DNA of 64,000 nt from Darksidea phi. Taxonomy: Eukaryota; Ascomycota; Dothideomycetes; Pleosporales; Lentitheciaceae. Below the pieces are notes generated by a model. That model made no database searches. It was given only the letters and a program-made list of their open reading frames with translations, and was not told where the DNA came from. The stretch is from assembly GCA_030770425.1 (NCBI GenBank), contig JASJFT010000025.1, positions 1 through 64,000 on the forward strand. The letters run 5' to 3'. This document shows, piece by piece, positions 1-12,364 of this stretch. Position 1 is the first letter of the stretch. Every line of letters starts with the position of its first letter. The position numbers and the translations under genes were made by a program.

Positions 1-75
<75 letters not shown>
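1..75. repeat. Poly-C run at the window edge
   Basis: The first 75 bases are all C and the run touches the window edge, so its true length is unknown. It is not a telomere repeat of the TTAGGG/CCCTAA kind. Such a run at a sequence end may be a contig-end artefact; a real homopolymer of this length would be unusual in a fungal genome. Confidence 0.95.
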
Positions 76-762
76 ACAAGAGACTTAATCTATGCAGATT
101 GGATCAGAAATGAGACCGCGCATCACTTCGATCCTGCGTTTTTCTGTGAGAGCACAACCGAGGACGACGACGATGTTGATGATACGGAGAAATGAGATTA
201 TCACTTGTTGTGGACATGGGTTCTGTTTTGGTGAATGTATGCGATTGATGCTTGGTTTATGGTACATGTATAATACAGCGAGTGTATAACGATATCCTTC
301 TCCAACGTCGCGCGTTTTGGCGAACGACGCAGTCGCTAGCCTTAGATGAGGGGGGTACTGACATTCTTTTGAAAAGAACGAACTTTACTGACTTTGTCTC
401 TTGGTGTTTGGCGAACAAATCTACTGCTTTGGCTGTATGCGTGTGAGTGAGGATATCTACGGGTCTTTTGTCTTCTCTCTTCTGTGCCTCGATCTCCGTT
501 ACACTTCTTACATCCTCATTGATGCGCCTGCCGGAAACATGACGACCATAAGGCTAGTCCTATGTCCGTCCCTTCTTTGGAGTTTTCCGACGATGCACCA
601 CCGATACCATGATGGTTTCGCCGCATCGGACGCGAGGACATGTACCAACAGTACTGTGCAGCCGCCAGATTCAAGCGCATGTTGCTAGTAGGCTATTCGG
701 CTTTGTCGACATTGCACCGATATGCAATGGTGTTTCCTCCGCCTTTCTTCTCTCATTTCATC
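76..762. other. No gene seen
   Basis: Short overlapping open frames occur here, but none has a recognisable domain, a good start context or clean splice sites. The stretch lies downstream of the 3' end of the membrane-protein gene at 763-1194. Confidence 0.6.
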
Positions 763-1194
763 TCATCTCACCACCGGACCCTCCCGGCTATCCTTTGTAT
801 AAGCGGGTGGAGGCACTTCCAAGCCGCCATTCCTCAAAGCATCGTCGCCACCACTATGATACCGGGTATCGGTGAATCCATAGTTGTGCCTCATTTGTCG
901 TATTGTGTTCATTTGCCGTATTGTATTCGCTTGCCGGATCTGAACTGCTCGTCTTTCGATGACTCGACGCCTGTGGTGGCGCACGTAGAGCAGTGCGAGG
1001 ACGAGTAGACAGAGGACACAGACGGCTATTATTATGGCGAGGAGGATGGTGCGGTGGGTGGAGCAGCTGGTATCGTAGTATGTACAACTTGTCCAGCGGC
1101 GTTGGAGGGGGTGTTCTGAGCGGGTGTTTAGGTTGGTGTGTGGGGAGGATGTTGCGGCAGGAAGGTCGAGGAGGTTGGGGTTGAGCGGCGGCAT
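763..1194 (-). CDS. RCR-like single-pass membrane protein with PPxY motif
   Basis: Read as 143 aa. The chosen start (1194, MPPLNPN) follows a longer frame with a hydrophobic extension that I judge to be upstream sequence. A short N-terminal segment with two cysteines (C37, C44) precedes one strong transmembrane helix (about residues 49-71), followed by a basic cluster (RHHRRR) marking the cytosolic side. The tail carries the duplicated heptad-like words NTIRQM and ends near a PPAY motif (about 129-132). Known biology: PPxY motifs bind WW domains of Rsp5/Nedd4 ubiquitin ligases, and yeast Rcr1/Rcr2 have this single-TM plus PPxY layout and affect vacuolar sorting and cell-wall stress. Assignment to that family is inferred from layout. 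No intron is needed. Confidence 0.6.
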   Translation of the reverse strand: MPPLNPNLLDLPAATSSPHTNLNTRSEHPLQRRWTSCTYYDTSCSTHRTILLAIIIAVCVLCLLVLALLYVRHHRRRVIERRAVQIRQANTIRQMNTIRQMRHNYGFTDTRYHSGGDDALRNGGLEVPPPAYTKDSREGPVVR

Positions 1195-3259
1195 CGTGTT
1201 GGATCGGTGTAGTTGCAGGCCCGAGTGAAGGTTTGTGTATAACACGCTAATAAGAAATGCGATGCTTGACTTCAGGATAGCGACGATAATTTCAGAGATG
1301 AACAAACTCGCAAGGAAAGGGAAGACCATCACTTAACTACCCTCGCACGCCATCACAGCCTACAATTCCCCATCCCATTCTGCCTCATAACCGCTACTGT
1401 GCCGGAAGGATTGTTGCTGACTATTGCACAGCAATACTATTAAAGAACGCCCCCATGACCGACCGGTTTCATTGCCGCACGGCACACAGCCTCGCAATCA
1501 GCCTCGCTTCGCCCGCGCTTATCCCATCCCCCAAATATGTCACCCGTCCCGCCATACGGCTCCTCGACCAATTAATCTGCGCTGAGACGTGAGGTAAGCG
1601 CTGGCTCCCTTCAATAACCTAATCCGGCGATGGTGTTAGGAGCCGAGTTCGACGCCGCTCGCTGCGGTGCGGTGATGGATTTCGTAAGGCGAATTTCGCG
1701 ATGCGTGCGCGGGCTGCCTTGTTACTCAGGCACGCTATTGTTTGCTAACGAATCAAGTATATATGTTGTAAGAGTATCGCTCGCGCGATACAAGTCGCTA
1801 AATTTCTGCTTTGGGTTTCGGAAACGTCTCCTTAAAACGGTTGTTGGAACGGTTGATGTTGAACAGGTGTTCAGTGCAACTAGCAGTGAATATGCCTCGC
1901 GAAAAAAAAAGTGGAGTACCGTCGAACACCGGTACGCCGATGCAATACTGAGGGCGTCAACGCGGTATAATGGCACACTGCGCATCTGCTATGATTATCT
2001 CATAGGCTCAATGTACATATTTTACGATGCACCTACGTGTTGGAATAGATGATGCAGTTCCCGGACTTTGTGGCCGGTTGTGGTTACTGGCTGGGAAAGT
2101 GCTATGCGTTGTACTCAGCTTGCGTACAGCTTTACAGGAAGGACCATGCTATCGGAGTAACCGGTGAAGAGGATGCAGGGCGAAGCACGTCTCGTCGCCG
2201 GAGGGACTTCGTGGGCTATCTGAGAGGCAGAATCCTGACCGATAACCAAGTCGCTATCTTATTGGACATAAGAGAGTGGACAGTTTGAACGTTGGCGGTA
2301 AGCACAAATGTTCTTGTGGCTCAGACAGGAGTGCACCTTCCATACATATCCCGGACGACTGCAGGATGGCCGGCGATAGGCTGATTAGTATGACACTCCA
2401 GTGGTCCTAATAGTGGAACACTCCCATGTATACAAAGGGGGTGCGACGCGACGATCCGGGGTCCTTGCTAGGACGTGAGTGCGAACCCGAAACCTGATAT
2501 GTTGTAGGCGGCAGTAAACTGCGGCCATGGATCATCGAGCACCGTGGATGGAGTGCCGAAGCAACGGAGCCGTCACTCTGCGAGTTCGTTAGAGGCAAGC
2601 TTGCCCAACCCTTCGAGGCCGTTTTGGCCATCGATTAGATTGCCAATCGTAGCTCATTGAGGGCTAAAGCTCGTACGACACTAGGACAGCGGAAGCAAGC
2701 CGCCGCTGGTGCATGTGTATTCGTACGAGAGATGCTCGTGATGATGTTACAGGATCTGGTTAGACGGGTACAAAGCGCGCGACGTGGCCGTGGACGTGAA
2801 ACTGAGTCTTGTGCTACGCCGTTGCGTTGGCCGCATTTTCCTCCAGTCGGTATTGTACGTCCTATAGTAATAGCATTACGTGTGGACGAGGTGGTTGCAC
2901 CGCGGCGGGGTTCGAGAGCTTATCCGCCATAGATGATCACCTCGTAGTCTGTTGCCAAAAGCCGCACAGCGGTGAGAGTCCAGCTGATCATCTGGTGCAT
3001 GGTTGTGCTCGAAATTGGCCCACCGTTGTGGCTCTGGAAGTTAATCGCATGATAGCAGCTCGATATCAAGGGCGTACGCAGCTAGGAATGCCAAACGCCT
3101 CCACTCCCATCGCAAGCGGCGAAACAGTCGCGTCTCCTGCATTGTCCGGTGTTTGATTCCGGTCAACATGTAACACCATAGCCGCATACTCGCTGTTCAT
3201 CGATTAACGTGTCTCTCTAAGCCTCCATGGTACCGCCCCTCGTAATCTCCGTATCGCAT

Positions 3260-3275
3260 GTACGTACGTACGTAC
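3260..3275. repeat. (GTAC)4 microsatellite
   Basis: Four perfect copies of GTAC, a self-complementary 16-bp tract, in otherwise featureless DNA. Confidence 0.9.
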
Positions 3276-3886
3276 TGATTCAGGTTTCGCTCGATCTGTA
3301 AACGTGGTACATATACAGTATTAACGCTGCCGCAAGAGGACTATTTCACTCCTAATGGCATGCATCCGATGTGAAAGAGGGATCATTGGCATGGTCATGA
3401 GCTCTCCGAATCTTATACGCTGTTCATCCGCATTCTACGAAATAGTCCAGAATTATCTCGTCTCGCGAATTACTTATTCCCATATCCACTAACTACAGAA
3501 CGCTTACTTCCCAAAACTCTGTTCTGTCGGATATAGATTAGGTCGGTAACATCGGCGGCAGTTGTATTACTAGACTAAGCGGAAATCGAAAGGATCTGAA
3601 AAGGAAAACTTTAAAATTTTGTACTTTTTGCCGGAACACTAGTTAGTGCATAGTGACGGTTGTTCTCGGTGCCGCAGACTCATAGCCATGATAAGCACCA
3701 TTAGAGAGGGAACAGGACCGGGGCGCCTTGTCCTTTGCAAACGCTAGTACATCTATGGCCGTAAGGAGTACCTTTCGAGCTAGTTGCGCGATTCTTTCGG
3801 AAGTATTTCGTAGCCTAGCGGGCTTTTTGCCTAGCTTCTGCAAGATGAGAAGCGCATGGTGACGCCTGCTACCAACGGTGAGTCTA

Positions 3887-3938
3887 ATGCAGGCAAGTGG
3901 CCCACATCCATCATGCAGGCAAGTGGCCCACATCCATC
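3887..3938. repeat. Perfect 26-bp tandem duplication
   Basis: Two identical adjacent 26-bp copies (3887-3912 and 3913-3938), each beginning ATGCAGGCAAGTGG. Exact identity implies a recent duplication in non-coding DNA, or an assembly error. Confidence 0.93.
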
Positions 3939-6159
3939 GCAATCGAATGTAACTACAAAGCCTACAGCCCATATACCCGATATGTGTTGGACATTCGATA
4001 TGCCGGCGCAGCATCGCTAACATCCGCAGTATCCGCAGCCATGGAGCATGGCCCCTGTTTCGGAGAAAGTACCAAGCTTCTTCTCTTGCTATTTCTCCCG
4101 CGGAAATGATAGGCCTGAGATATAATAGCGGCATTGCGGTGAGCGGAGATGGGAGAAGCCAGGATCGAATCATTAGATGAGCAATGACATGGTGGCGGTC
4201 GAGATGCGGCTGAAGGCCCTAAGAATTCCTTTTCTCATGTGGCTTCGCAGTCGTTATTTCCGGCAGCAAGCCTCGCGTCTTCATTTCCAGTATGACGACA
4301 CGGTGAACAGGCCGATCACCTTCTCCTTATCCGCGTGTTCCGAAAGATGTTGGGGGTGCGCGAACGCGTTGCCCGTATTGAAATAATGGGTCCAACGATA
4401 CTTTCTGGCGAAAAGACCGACACGATTGTAACTATGATTGGCACTTTTCGAGATTGTTCATGAGCGGCCCACTGACAAGATCTTTACGGTCGAGATCATC
4501 CCTGTCACTAGAACGTGAGGGCTGCGGCTAGCGTGATGTTGAGGTATAACTAGACCGACTTTGAAAGCCTGTTACGGTAATGTGAGTTCTTCAGAGCAAG
4601 AAGCCAACCCCTGTACTCTGAAGAAGCAGCCACTCCTCTAAATGGTGGTGGATACGCCGGGACAGTAGAGATCAGCTCCAATCAAGTTTGGACGCACTTC
4701 CTGCACAAATAAATTGAGCCCTTAGATCTTGCACTGACGGGTAATTAGGGATGGCATTGGAAGTTCAGCGGACGAGGTCCGCTGGTAGGAGAAGCCTTGC
4801 AAATATTGGACTGCCGCCGTACGTCTAAGAGGCATTCAGTAGTGTTTAGAGGCCTGCAAACTGAACGTTCTCCCATGTTCTCGGCATTCAAATGCAGGAA
4901 ATCCGACTGACTCAACGGACTCGCTTCTTCGTGGCAAAATGAATTGATGGCTAACTAGCGTGGGCCCTATGAAGGATGTCAGACATGTGAGATGGGATGA
5001 AAGGAATGGATGGGGCGTTGAGAAGGCACGCACACGTGTCGGAGAACCCCACGTGGTAGCACGCTAGCCATTTCAAGAAGCTGTCGCTCACCCCCTCCCA
5101 TTGTTGGGAAATGCCGAAAATCGCCGGGACACATCCGACGAGGCATCAGCAGAGAGTGTGGATCCGACTCAGCGGCATTGCAAAACAAGCTAGAAGGTGA
5201 GTGCATGCTTTGTGTAACTTCGCTCGCAACATCCCGCATCGCCTGACCTTCTCCGACGACTGGACTTCTCCGTACACAAGCTATGGCCCACATCCAGTAT
5301 ATTCAAAGCGGCGAACCAGGGCTAAGAGCCTAGGACACGATTTCTTATCGGTCCGAATGTCCCCGCGACACAAGAAAGTATGCCCTGAGCCGTGCCTTGT
5401 CACGAACGATCGTCTGGAAAACACCGAATATCTTACCCAGCTAAGTGACGTAGAAACCTTATACCTACCTGATAACAATACGAGCTCATTCTCGTGCAAG
5501 AGTAACGTATGGGGCAGCCGGCTGAAGCATCGTATGGTGCACCTGCTAGCAATGATAGATGAGCCGTTAGAGCGCCGATCCAGGACTACGGACTCGGGAC
5601 AAGTTATATGAAACTTACTGCGCAGCTGATTCAGGGTGGGAGTAATGTGGCCGCATTGCGGCGGCGAATCGGCATAGACAAGGAGGTAGCCAACGCCAAA
5701 CAATAGACTGGCGCGGAAAGCGGGAGGAACAGCCTCTTGGGTTCGCACTTCGCCTTTTCGCGGGTAGATGCAGACTCCAATCTTAATCGTGTCTCCATGT
5801 TGTTACAGAACGATGTTTCTAGGTTCAGCGAGAATAAGATTTGCCCGTTTAGCGAAACCTTCCAAATTTCATGACACCAGAAGAACGCCCCTTGTGATGA
5901 AAGTCCAGCGTGCAATGTGTGTAACCCGCGCCTGTGGCACATCTACAGCGGTGCGGCTGATCCGTACGTTAGACTCCAGGGTACAGTATTATGACAAAGG
6001 CCTGTGAACACTGTCGCCAGCTTTACAACAAAGCGTACCCAGATCTCAGTCAGATCCTGTGTCTTAGTTTCGTCTGCACTACAAACTTCTAGGTAACCAC
6101 CGCCCACGCATGTGTGATATTGTGCAGAACGTCGTCTCTCCTCTGATGACGAACGGCCA

Positions 6160-6636
6160 TTACCAGGGTTTAGTATCTGTTTGATGAGCTGGAAGGTCTG
6201 AGTGCTTGGGCCCGGCGTCGTGTTTGCCATCTGAAATGCCGTCCTTCAGCACTGACTTGGCCACGTCCACTTGCGGAAAGTCTTGCAACCCCTTCTCCAG
6301 CATCCGGAAAGCTTGACCGTAGGCCTTCGATGGGACTGCATCTGGATCCACTTGGAGTGATGCTGCATCGATCGATATGGCCTTTGGAATAGACAAATCA
6401 AGGTTCGGCCTCTTGACGAAGAAGTCACCGACATTTAAGTCGCTCGGGTTGTCGACACGTTGAAATCCGGCATCAGTAAACCGCTCAGCTAAGATTTTGC
6501 GAAGGACTCGTTCGACCTGTTCGTCACTGGGGCCCTGCCCTGCCTGACGCCGCTCGAGGTGTTCAATACGCTCGTGTAGAGCTCGGAAGGACGCTTCAAC
6601 TCGGTGCATAAACTCGTGACTGCCGCGTGTAAGCAT
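6160..6636 (-). CDS. Hypothetical coiled-coil protein
   Basis: Read as 158 aa from the ATG at 6636; the frame upstream has a stop soon after. The first 50 residues are a heptad-rich charged helix (RALHERIEHLERR), followed by a second helical segment (EQVERVLRKILAERF) and a soluble C-terminal part containing NVGDFFVKRPNLDLSIPKAI. There is no transmembrane segment or signal peptide. I do not recognise the family. Codon use and uninterrupted amphipathic helices support a real gene, but it could be a remnant of a longer one. It is isolated between gene-poor stretches. Confidence 0.45.
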   Translation of the reverse strand: MLTRGSHEFMHRVEASFRALHERIEHLERRQAGQGPSDEQVERVLRKILAERFTDAGFQRVDNPSDLNVGDFFVKRPNLDLSIPKAISIDAASLQVDPDAVPSKAYGQAFRMLEKGLQDFPQVDVAKSVLKDGISDGKHDAGPKHSDLPAHQTDTKPW

Positions 6637-6899
6637 CTCAACCGTCAAGTGGGTAGTAGGTGTCCACTACATACTACCATTGGGCGATTTGGTCAAAGGA
6701 TCGGTTGATCTGATGAAGGCAAAAGTTCCAGGACATTATGTTGTGTGAGGGGGAGTTGATACCAGGATAGGATTGAATAAATCTCTAAGAAAGTACAGAC
6801 GTAGCTAAGCAATGGAAACTCTGTGTGGAGTTTGGGTGTGGGCCGACAAGGCTTGATAAAGCGTCCGGACGGGATGACAAGGTCCCGCTCATATGGTAA

Positions 6900-7094
6900 C
6901 CTCTACGCCTTTCTGTACGCGAGTGGCTCGAGGCCGAGCAGGGCGTCGAAGCTGCGAAAGGCTGCACTGCTGGAGAGTGCAGTGCTGGAGACCAATTAGC
7001 GCGCAGCAAAAATGAGCTGGCGCAGGCTGGGGTTCAAGACCAGCGCCAGGGCATGGAGGGGCTTCGTTCGAAAAAGGCTTCCTGCACAGAATAG
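6900..7094 (+). pseudogene. Possible coiled-coil gene relic
   Basis: An open stretch without an ATG encodes a helical Glu/Gln/Ala-rich peptide (for example ARSKNELAQAGVQDQRQG) and ends in TAG at 7092-7094. Similar helical words continue in other frames to about 7350. This looks like part of a coiled-coil gene broken by frameshifts, but chance composition is possible. Confidence 0.25.
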
Positions 7095-7299
7095 GAAAAG
7101 CGGCGATGTCGTGGCTACTAAACGATGAGCCAGCCCGCAGGACGCGGCTGTGGCGACTGCGAGAGAGATGCAGGGGCTTTGCAGCAATTAAAGCGGAGTC
7201 GATACAAGATGCGAAAGAAGGCCCAGAAAGCCATCCGTTAGCGGCTGAATTCGAGGCATTATGCCGCCAAGATCAACAGCCTAGCTGAACAACAATGCT

Positions 7300-9588
7300 G
7301 CGAGGATGATGGCTTCTGGACGATGATGCAGGAAACTGGCCAGTAGTTGTGGCTTACCTGGTCTGGGCGAGACTCGGGAGTGAATGTTCGCAGACCTCCC
7401 AACAGGCGGTTGAGCTCCCACGACGCAAGCGTAGCGCCGGCTGGGCTGCAGGGGAGCATCGGGGAAGGCCAGCCGTCCCGCGTGGCTGCTAATGCGAGCG
7501 GATATGTGCTGTAAGAGAAGAAGAGCACAAGCGGAGTGGACGCAGGCCAGGTCTCTGCTGTGACGAAGCTGCGGCCGCGATGGCGCTTGGCCCAACCGCC
7601 GTCGACGATCGAGCTCTTCCAACATGGATCAACGCATGTGCAGCCATCCAACTCAGTGTGCGCTGATACCCGACGTTCTTCCTTCAGACCTCGCATGCCA
7701 TACCCTGTATTGTCCGATGTCGTCGCCGGAGCGGGACGCTTTCCTATTGATCGTATTCGATGTTGCACAGCATGAGCACGGCCGCGGCATCCCCTCGAAG
7801 ATGATCGGTGAGCAACCTGCACCCTTATGACGCTAGACCCATCAACGCCCCAATGCCCTCCCAGCCCAAACACCTGTTCCTGTCCCGCCGCCAGTTCCTG
7901 ACGTGCCGCGGGGTGAAGCCGCGATGACATGCATGTGATGCGATGTCGCATTGCCAGTTCAGTTGCGTTGCCCCGTCGCAGCGTCGACGAGCTGACAGAG
8001 GTGCAACGTAGCGACAGCAGGAACGGGAACGTCAGCTCGGCGGCCTGATATTGAAGCATTGGATAACACCATCAAGTCAAGCATCGGACTAACCCTAGAT
8101 GGAAGTCGATATCCGTGCCATTGGCCAATGGTGCCCAAGGGGCACGATGCGTTGTGGGAGTACCCCTGTGGTATACGAAAGCGGAGGAGCTCAAGACCTT
8201 GGGACTAGGAAACTTGTGGCACCTATGCGGCTGAAGATGGTTACTGTGGACAACTTTATCAAAAAGCCAGCAACACAAAAGAAAGCCCGCCGCAACACCC
8301 AACCACTCACAGCACGACACATAGTTCATGTAGCCATGAGCATCCCCGGAAGAGACCTGTACACTCCAAACAGTGAAATCTTCTTTGTTTCCATGTTCCC
8401 ATTGGCCGATGTGCAATCTCTGGTACCGATCCATCACGGACAGCGTGTCTCCCCCGCGCTCCTCCCATACGATGGCGCTTAACTCTTGCAGGAAGCGCTT
8501 ACTCAAGCCGGACAGCACCCTCTCCTCATCGCCGGATTCTAGTGTTGCTGCTTGTGGCCCACTGCTAGCTCTTATCTAGAGCTAATGCACACCCTTCCCA
8601 CCACCCCACATTCAGTTTCCCCAGATCTCCTAGTTTCATGGAAGATGGCCCAATGGCTCACAAGAGATACTGTGAGGACGTTGGACACCAAAACCCTTCA
8701 CACTGGATTTCTTCTGAGTTGTTAGTTTCCAGAGCTATTTGGCCCTTGTATGCCGTGGACCTGATACGTAGTCATGAAACGATCCACAAGTCGCTGACTA
8801 TGTACTCGATCTAGAGTATCTTAGCTTTGTCAAGATCAATTTCACTATGCCTTTCTAGGGTCTTGTCCTTCTACAAGCAGGCGCCACTGTATTCCCTCGA
8901 AATATGCTAGGATAATCTCTCCGACGGCGCCACGGCGATTGACGCACTGAAAGCCCAGGACGTCTACGAGCAGCCCCTCCACAACGAAGCTCGGAATCAT
9001 GACGGAGCGCCCAGGCGGGGATGGCGGAATGCGTGGTAGGATACCTTTTGCTCTATCAGTGAGCTGAGCACCGCCTTCCAGGTACCAGAAATCAATATTG
9101 CGATTTCCATCTCTCCCGTCAGATCGCGCGATGGGTTCTTACTTCTGGTCTTCCAAATCTAACAGTCGAGAAAGAGCGAAAACAGATATACATAGTCACA
9201 ACAGCACCAGGCTGACGGATATCCATTAATCCATTAACACGTGCCTGCTCCTCATGGCCTCGTTTGGTTCAGTACTCTATATTTTGGGACAGCGACTATC
9301 AGAAATCCGGCGATACTCACATGAAGAGTCATGTCACTTTTGGAAATGGTATAGCCGGCTCCTTATTGGGCCGGACACCAGGTCCGGGACTTCAACAAAA
9401 TCCCGCTTCAAGAGGTTCTAGGGCAAACGGCCCACCTTTCCTAGTGACCGAGTAGACGGGACTTGCCGCTGTGATGTTATTACGAGAGAATCAAGGGGTG
9501 GAGATCCGGTGCCGCTTCCCCGCCTGCTGTAGTATCTTTCTAGCTATAGGTCTAACGTACACGAAGAGTCACAGCCGCTCCGAGACTG
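7300..9588. other. No supported gene; weak open frames only
   Basis: Open frames at 7259-8059 and 8072-8518 (minus) have no recognisable domain. A minus-strand frame ending at 8845 reads like a degenerate soluble protein (VVEGLLVDVLGF) but could not be placed in a family. Nothing here is firm enough to call a gene. Confidence 0.5.
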
Positions 9589-9960
9589 ATGTGGCTTGGC
9601 CGACGACATGATCGCGCTGCGACGTTTACTTCTTTTATGATCATTCTTCTTGCCATTCTGATCTTGCTTCTATTCCTTGTCACCACAGCCCGCGTTTTGT
9701 GGATTCGGTAGAAGCCTAGGTGTAAGTAGCCCTCTCGACGAGCAGCCCCTACCACGGGCGACTAATCGTTTCGACGACGCGAGGGTACCCGGTGTTTCCT
9801 TCCCGAGCCTGAGGAAACCAGCACCCGATCCCTGAAGAGGCTGCCGGTGCCGACAGAATGGAAATGATATCGTGCTTATCCCAACGTCTTCACCTGTACG
9901 ACGTTGACGGCTCGGGGCAGGATAGAACAGCTCGGACCCCCGATTTCCGCTCAATCCCCT
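9589..9960 (+). pseudogene. Possible broken small single-pass membrane protein
   Basis: A 40-codon frame (9589-9711) starts MWLGRRHDRAATF, continues into a strong hydrophobic helix (MIILLAILILLLFLV) and stops after VLWIR. Directly downstream another frame encodes a Pro-rich tail (about 9725-9960; words NRFDDARVPG and NDIVLIPTSSPVRR) that would suit the cytosolic part of the same protein. The two parts are out of frame with no credible intron between them, so I read it as a frameshifted relic. Confidence is low because no homologue is recognised. Confidence 0.3.
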
Positions 9961-11024
9961 CAGAATCACTCTAATCCATCTTATCCGGTCTACTGCAGCC
10001 GGTTCGTTCCATCCCCGGACCACATATTGACTCGCGTGCTCGGCAGCTTCGGCAGCTGCTGATCATATGTCGGAGGCTCCAAGTCTTAACTCGCCTAGGT
10101 ATGCAATTTCCGGAACCTTTGATTAGTCCCATGTGTTGGACCACAGCACCGGGTCCTCCCGTCGAGTCCCAATTTGTTAGGTCTTCAGCGTCTGGTGGCC
10201 GACTCAGTGATTGCTTACAGACGCCGAGGCGCGCAACGTAGCTCGCTTCGTCCTTCGGGCTCACAGTGGGGTTGCGGGCGGAGATTTGGGCATCAGTGGC
10301 ACATATTGGTTCTCAATGCGTAGCGTATCGCGGCTGCGAGGGTGCGGATCGAACACGTCTTCGCGCAATCACGTGTCGATAAAGGTCGTGCCCATGTCAA
10401 CGCCGACGAGATGACAGGCAGCAAGTGCCGTGTGAGCCCTGCTTAGCAGAGGGCCTGCTTCGCTTCACCTTCCCTAATAATTGTGATTGTGGTCGCAGGC
10501 TTCGCTGACGACCAGATCGCCGATCAAAATTTCCGACGCTCTGGATATCACACACAAAAGTGGTCTGATCTTCGTCTCGACCACCTCCAGTTCGGGTCTA
10601 CAAACCGCGTCCACCTCACCGACCGAGCAAGCTCGTGGCTTGTCCAATTGCATTAGTTGAAGTCATTGCGATAAGCAAGGGCTTCCAGATCCGGGCCCGC
10701 ACAGTGTAGGTGTGCGCCCAGATACTGTACTGAGGCAGAGATGCAGTGACCGCGGGAAGCGAATACGGTGATTTGCGAAAAATGATACCCAATGCACCGT
10801 ATGGGCGTGTCCGACAGTCATCTTAGACTCATGATTCGTTCCGGACTTTGGGTATCCTGATTTCTTTTGAAAAGGCAATATCACATTGGCTGTCCCGTCG
10901 GACCCGCCCGCCCATAATGAAAAAACAAAGGTCTTATTGGCAAGTAATCGTTGCGACGAATGACAACCCAGGTCCTCACCTCGACGGCTCAAACGCCTCC
11001 TACCACTCCTTCACAGTCCTTGCT
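9961..11024. other. No gene seen
   Basis: Only short unconvincing frames. It lies past the 3' end of the transporter pseudogene that begins at 11025. Confidence 0.5.
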
Positions 11025-12361
11025 TCATGCATCGTTATGTGTCTTCTCATCCCCAACTGTAGCACTCTCCATAACCTCCTCCTCATCATCAGCTAATGCC
11101 TTGTCGCCAAATGCTACCGCAGTCTCCTCCAGGTATGACCCGCCGTCTCGACATAGTAGAAATGCGCCAGCCCCGCCGAAAAGAGGCAAAGCCCTCAATA
11201 ACGAGGTAGAAGTACCCGTCGATACCAGCAAAAGCATCGGGCGACGCCATAGCGATGATGAACTCGAAGATTCAGTTGCTGATGGTGGCGAGCGCCGTGC
11301 CCTTGCTGCGGCCCCGCAGAGGGAAGATTTCAGCGAGAAGCCACGGCATGGGACCCCACGTGAAGCCATAGACGAAGCTGTAGAGCATGGCAAAGGCATA
11401 TTGGCCGTTGACTTTAGTGCAGGCGCAAACGATTTCGAGCAAAGCTGCCATGGATACTCCTACATTTTGCGATCAATTTCCGCTAAAGAGTGTGCTCCGA
11501 GGATCAGCAATGGCTTTCTACCCCATCCATCTGCTAGGTACTAAGTAACAGTTGCCGCAGCTGTGTAAGGAATAGCACTTGCAGCACTAAACAGGAGAGA
11601 TTTGCGGTCGTCGAACTCAGTGATTGAAAGCGTGCTGGGAAGATAGGAGATGATGTTGATCCCGTTGAGCTGGGCCAACATTTGGACGGTGATGCCGACG
11701 GTAATGCCGACGATGGTAAGCTTACGGTATCAGGTAAACATTCCTACAAAACAAAGTCCGTTACAAAACAAACGCTAATGGCGCAGCAGAAGATCTTGCC
11801 GTCCAACTAGATTTTCCAAGATTCATCTCGCACACAACAGCCTCCTGGATCTCAAGAAAGATCTGCCGAGCATACTCCGCTTCGATATCACCATTAGAAT
11901 GCAAGTCAGCAACAGTTTAGAGACTCTCTTGCATGAACCCAATCTTGGCGAGTCAACGCGGAGTTTTTTGGGAGGAAGGAGGACGTGGCGACCGGGATGA
12001 AGGACAGGATAATCATCTCGCCGAGGAATGACAACATGTAACCAGCAATCAGGAAAATGTATTGGATACCAAGCATCAAGCCTCTTGCGCGTGGACCTGC
12101 CATCTCTGTTTGGATGATGGGAACGGTCATTGAGAGGAAGCCGACATCGAGGCCTTGGATCGTGCGTCCAGCGATGAAGGTTGCAAATCCTGGAGCAAAT
12201 ATCTGAATGAATGCGCTGAAGAAGTAGATGAAGCCACCAATGGACGCACTCTTTTAGTCGGCGATGTCTGCGAGTCGACCTGCAATGAGAACCCCGACGG
12301 CTGCCGATGTTTGCAGGCATGTACCGCTGATTCCTGTGATTGAAGGATTAATCGAAGCGGT
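11025..12361 (-). pseudogene. MFS sugar transporter pseudogene
   Basis: Conserved sugar-porter segments appear in order on the minus strand but in different frames: LIAGRLADI, a helix with FIYFFSAFIQIFAPGF, GRTIQGLDVGFLSMTVPIIQ, MVGIEY-like LMLGIQYIFLIAG, QLNGINIISYLPST, GFTWGPMPWLLAE followed by IFPLRGRSKG, and a C-terminus resembling TAGHTLEEIAVAFGDKA. These are hallmarks of fungal hexose/quinate-type transporters. Stops include CAA to TAA at 11917-11919 and TGG to TGA at 11272-11274, plus several frameshifts. The N-terminus (about the first 100 residues, with the first helices) is missing: homology ends at 12361, where the divergent dehydrogenase relic begins. It cannot encode a working transporter. 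Confidence 0.85.
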
Positions 12362-12364
12362 CGA

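Larger units (their letters stand above)
1195..6159. other. 5-kb stretch with no recognisable gene
   Basis: Many short frames exist (longest about 176 codons at 3643-4173), but none shows a fungal domain, a signal peptide or consistent splice signals, and composition looks balanced. Visible structure is limited to a (GTAC)4 microsatellite at 3260-3275 and a perfect 26-bp tandem duplication at 3887-3938. It may be old decayed sequence. Confidence 0.55.

Noticed and set aside
1..75. Telomere
   Set aside because: Pure C with no TTAGGG/CCCTAA repeat.
1630..2288. Two consecutive plus-strand frames of 140 and 79 codons
   Set aside because: No recognisable domain and no splice relationship between them.
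7259..8059. 266-codon minus-strand open frame
   Set aside because: No domain, no helix or signal pattern typical of real proteins, no splice support; other frames are also open here.
8072..8518. 148-codon minus-strand frame with a hydrophobic stretch
   Set aside because: Start is in a non-ATG context, no family recognised, and the plus strand is equally open.
8845..9091. Minus-strand frame resembling part of a heterokaryon-incompatibility (HET) protein
   Set aside because: Only vague similarity from memory, no HET core motifs, no start codon.
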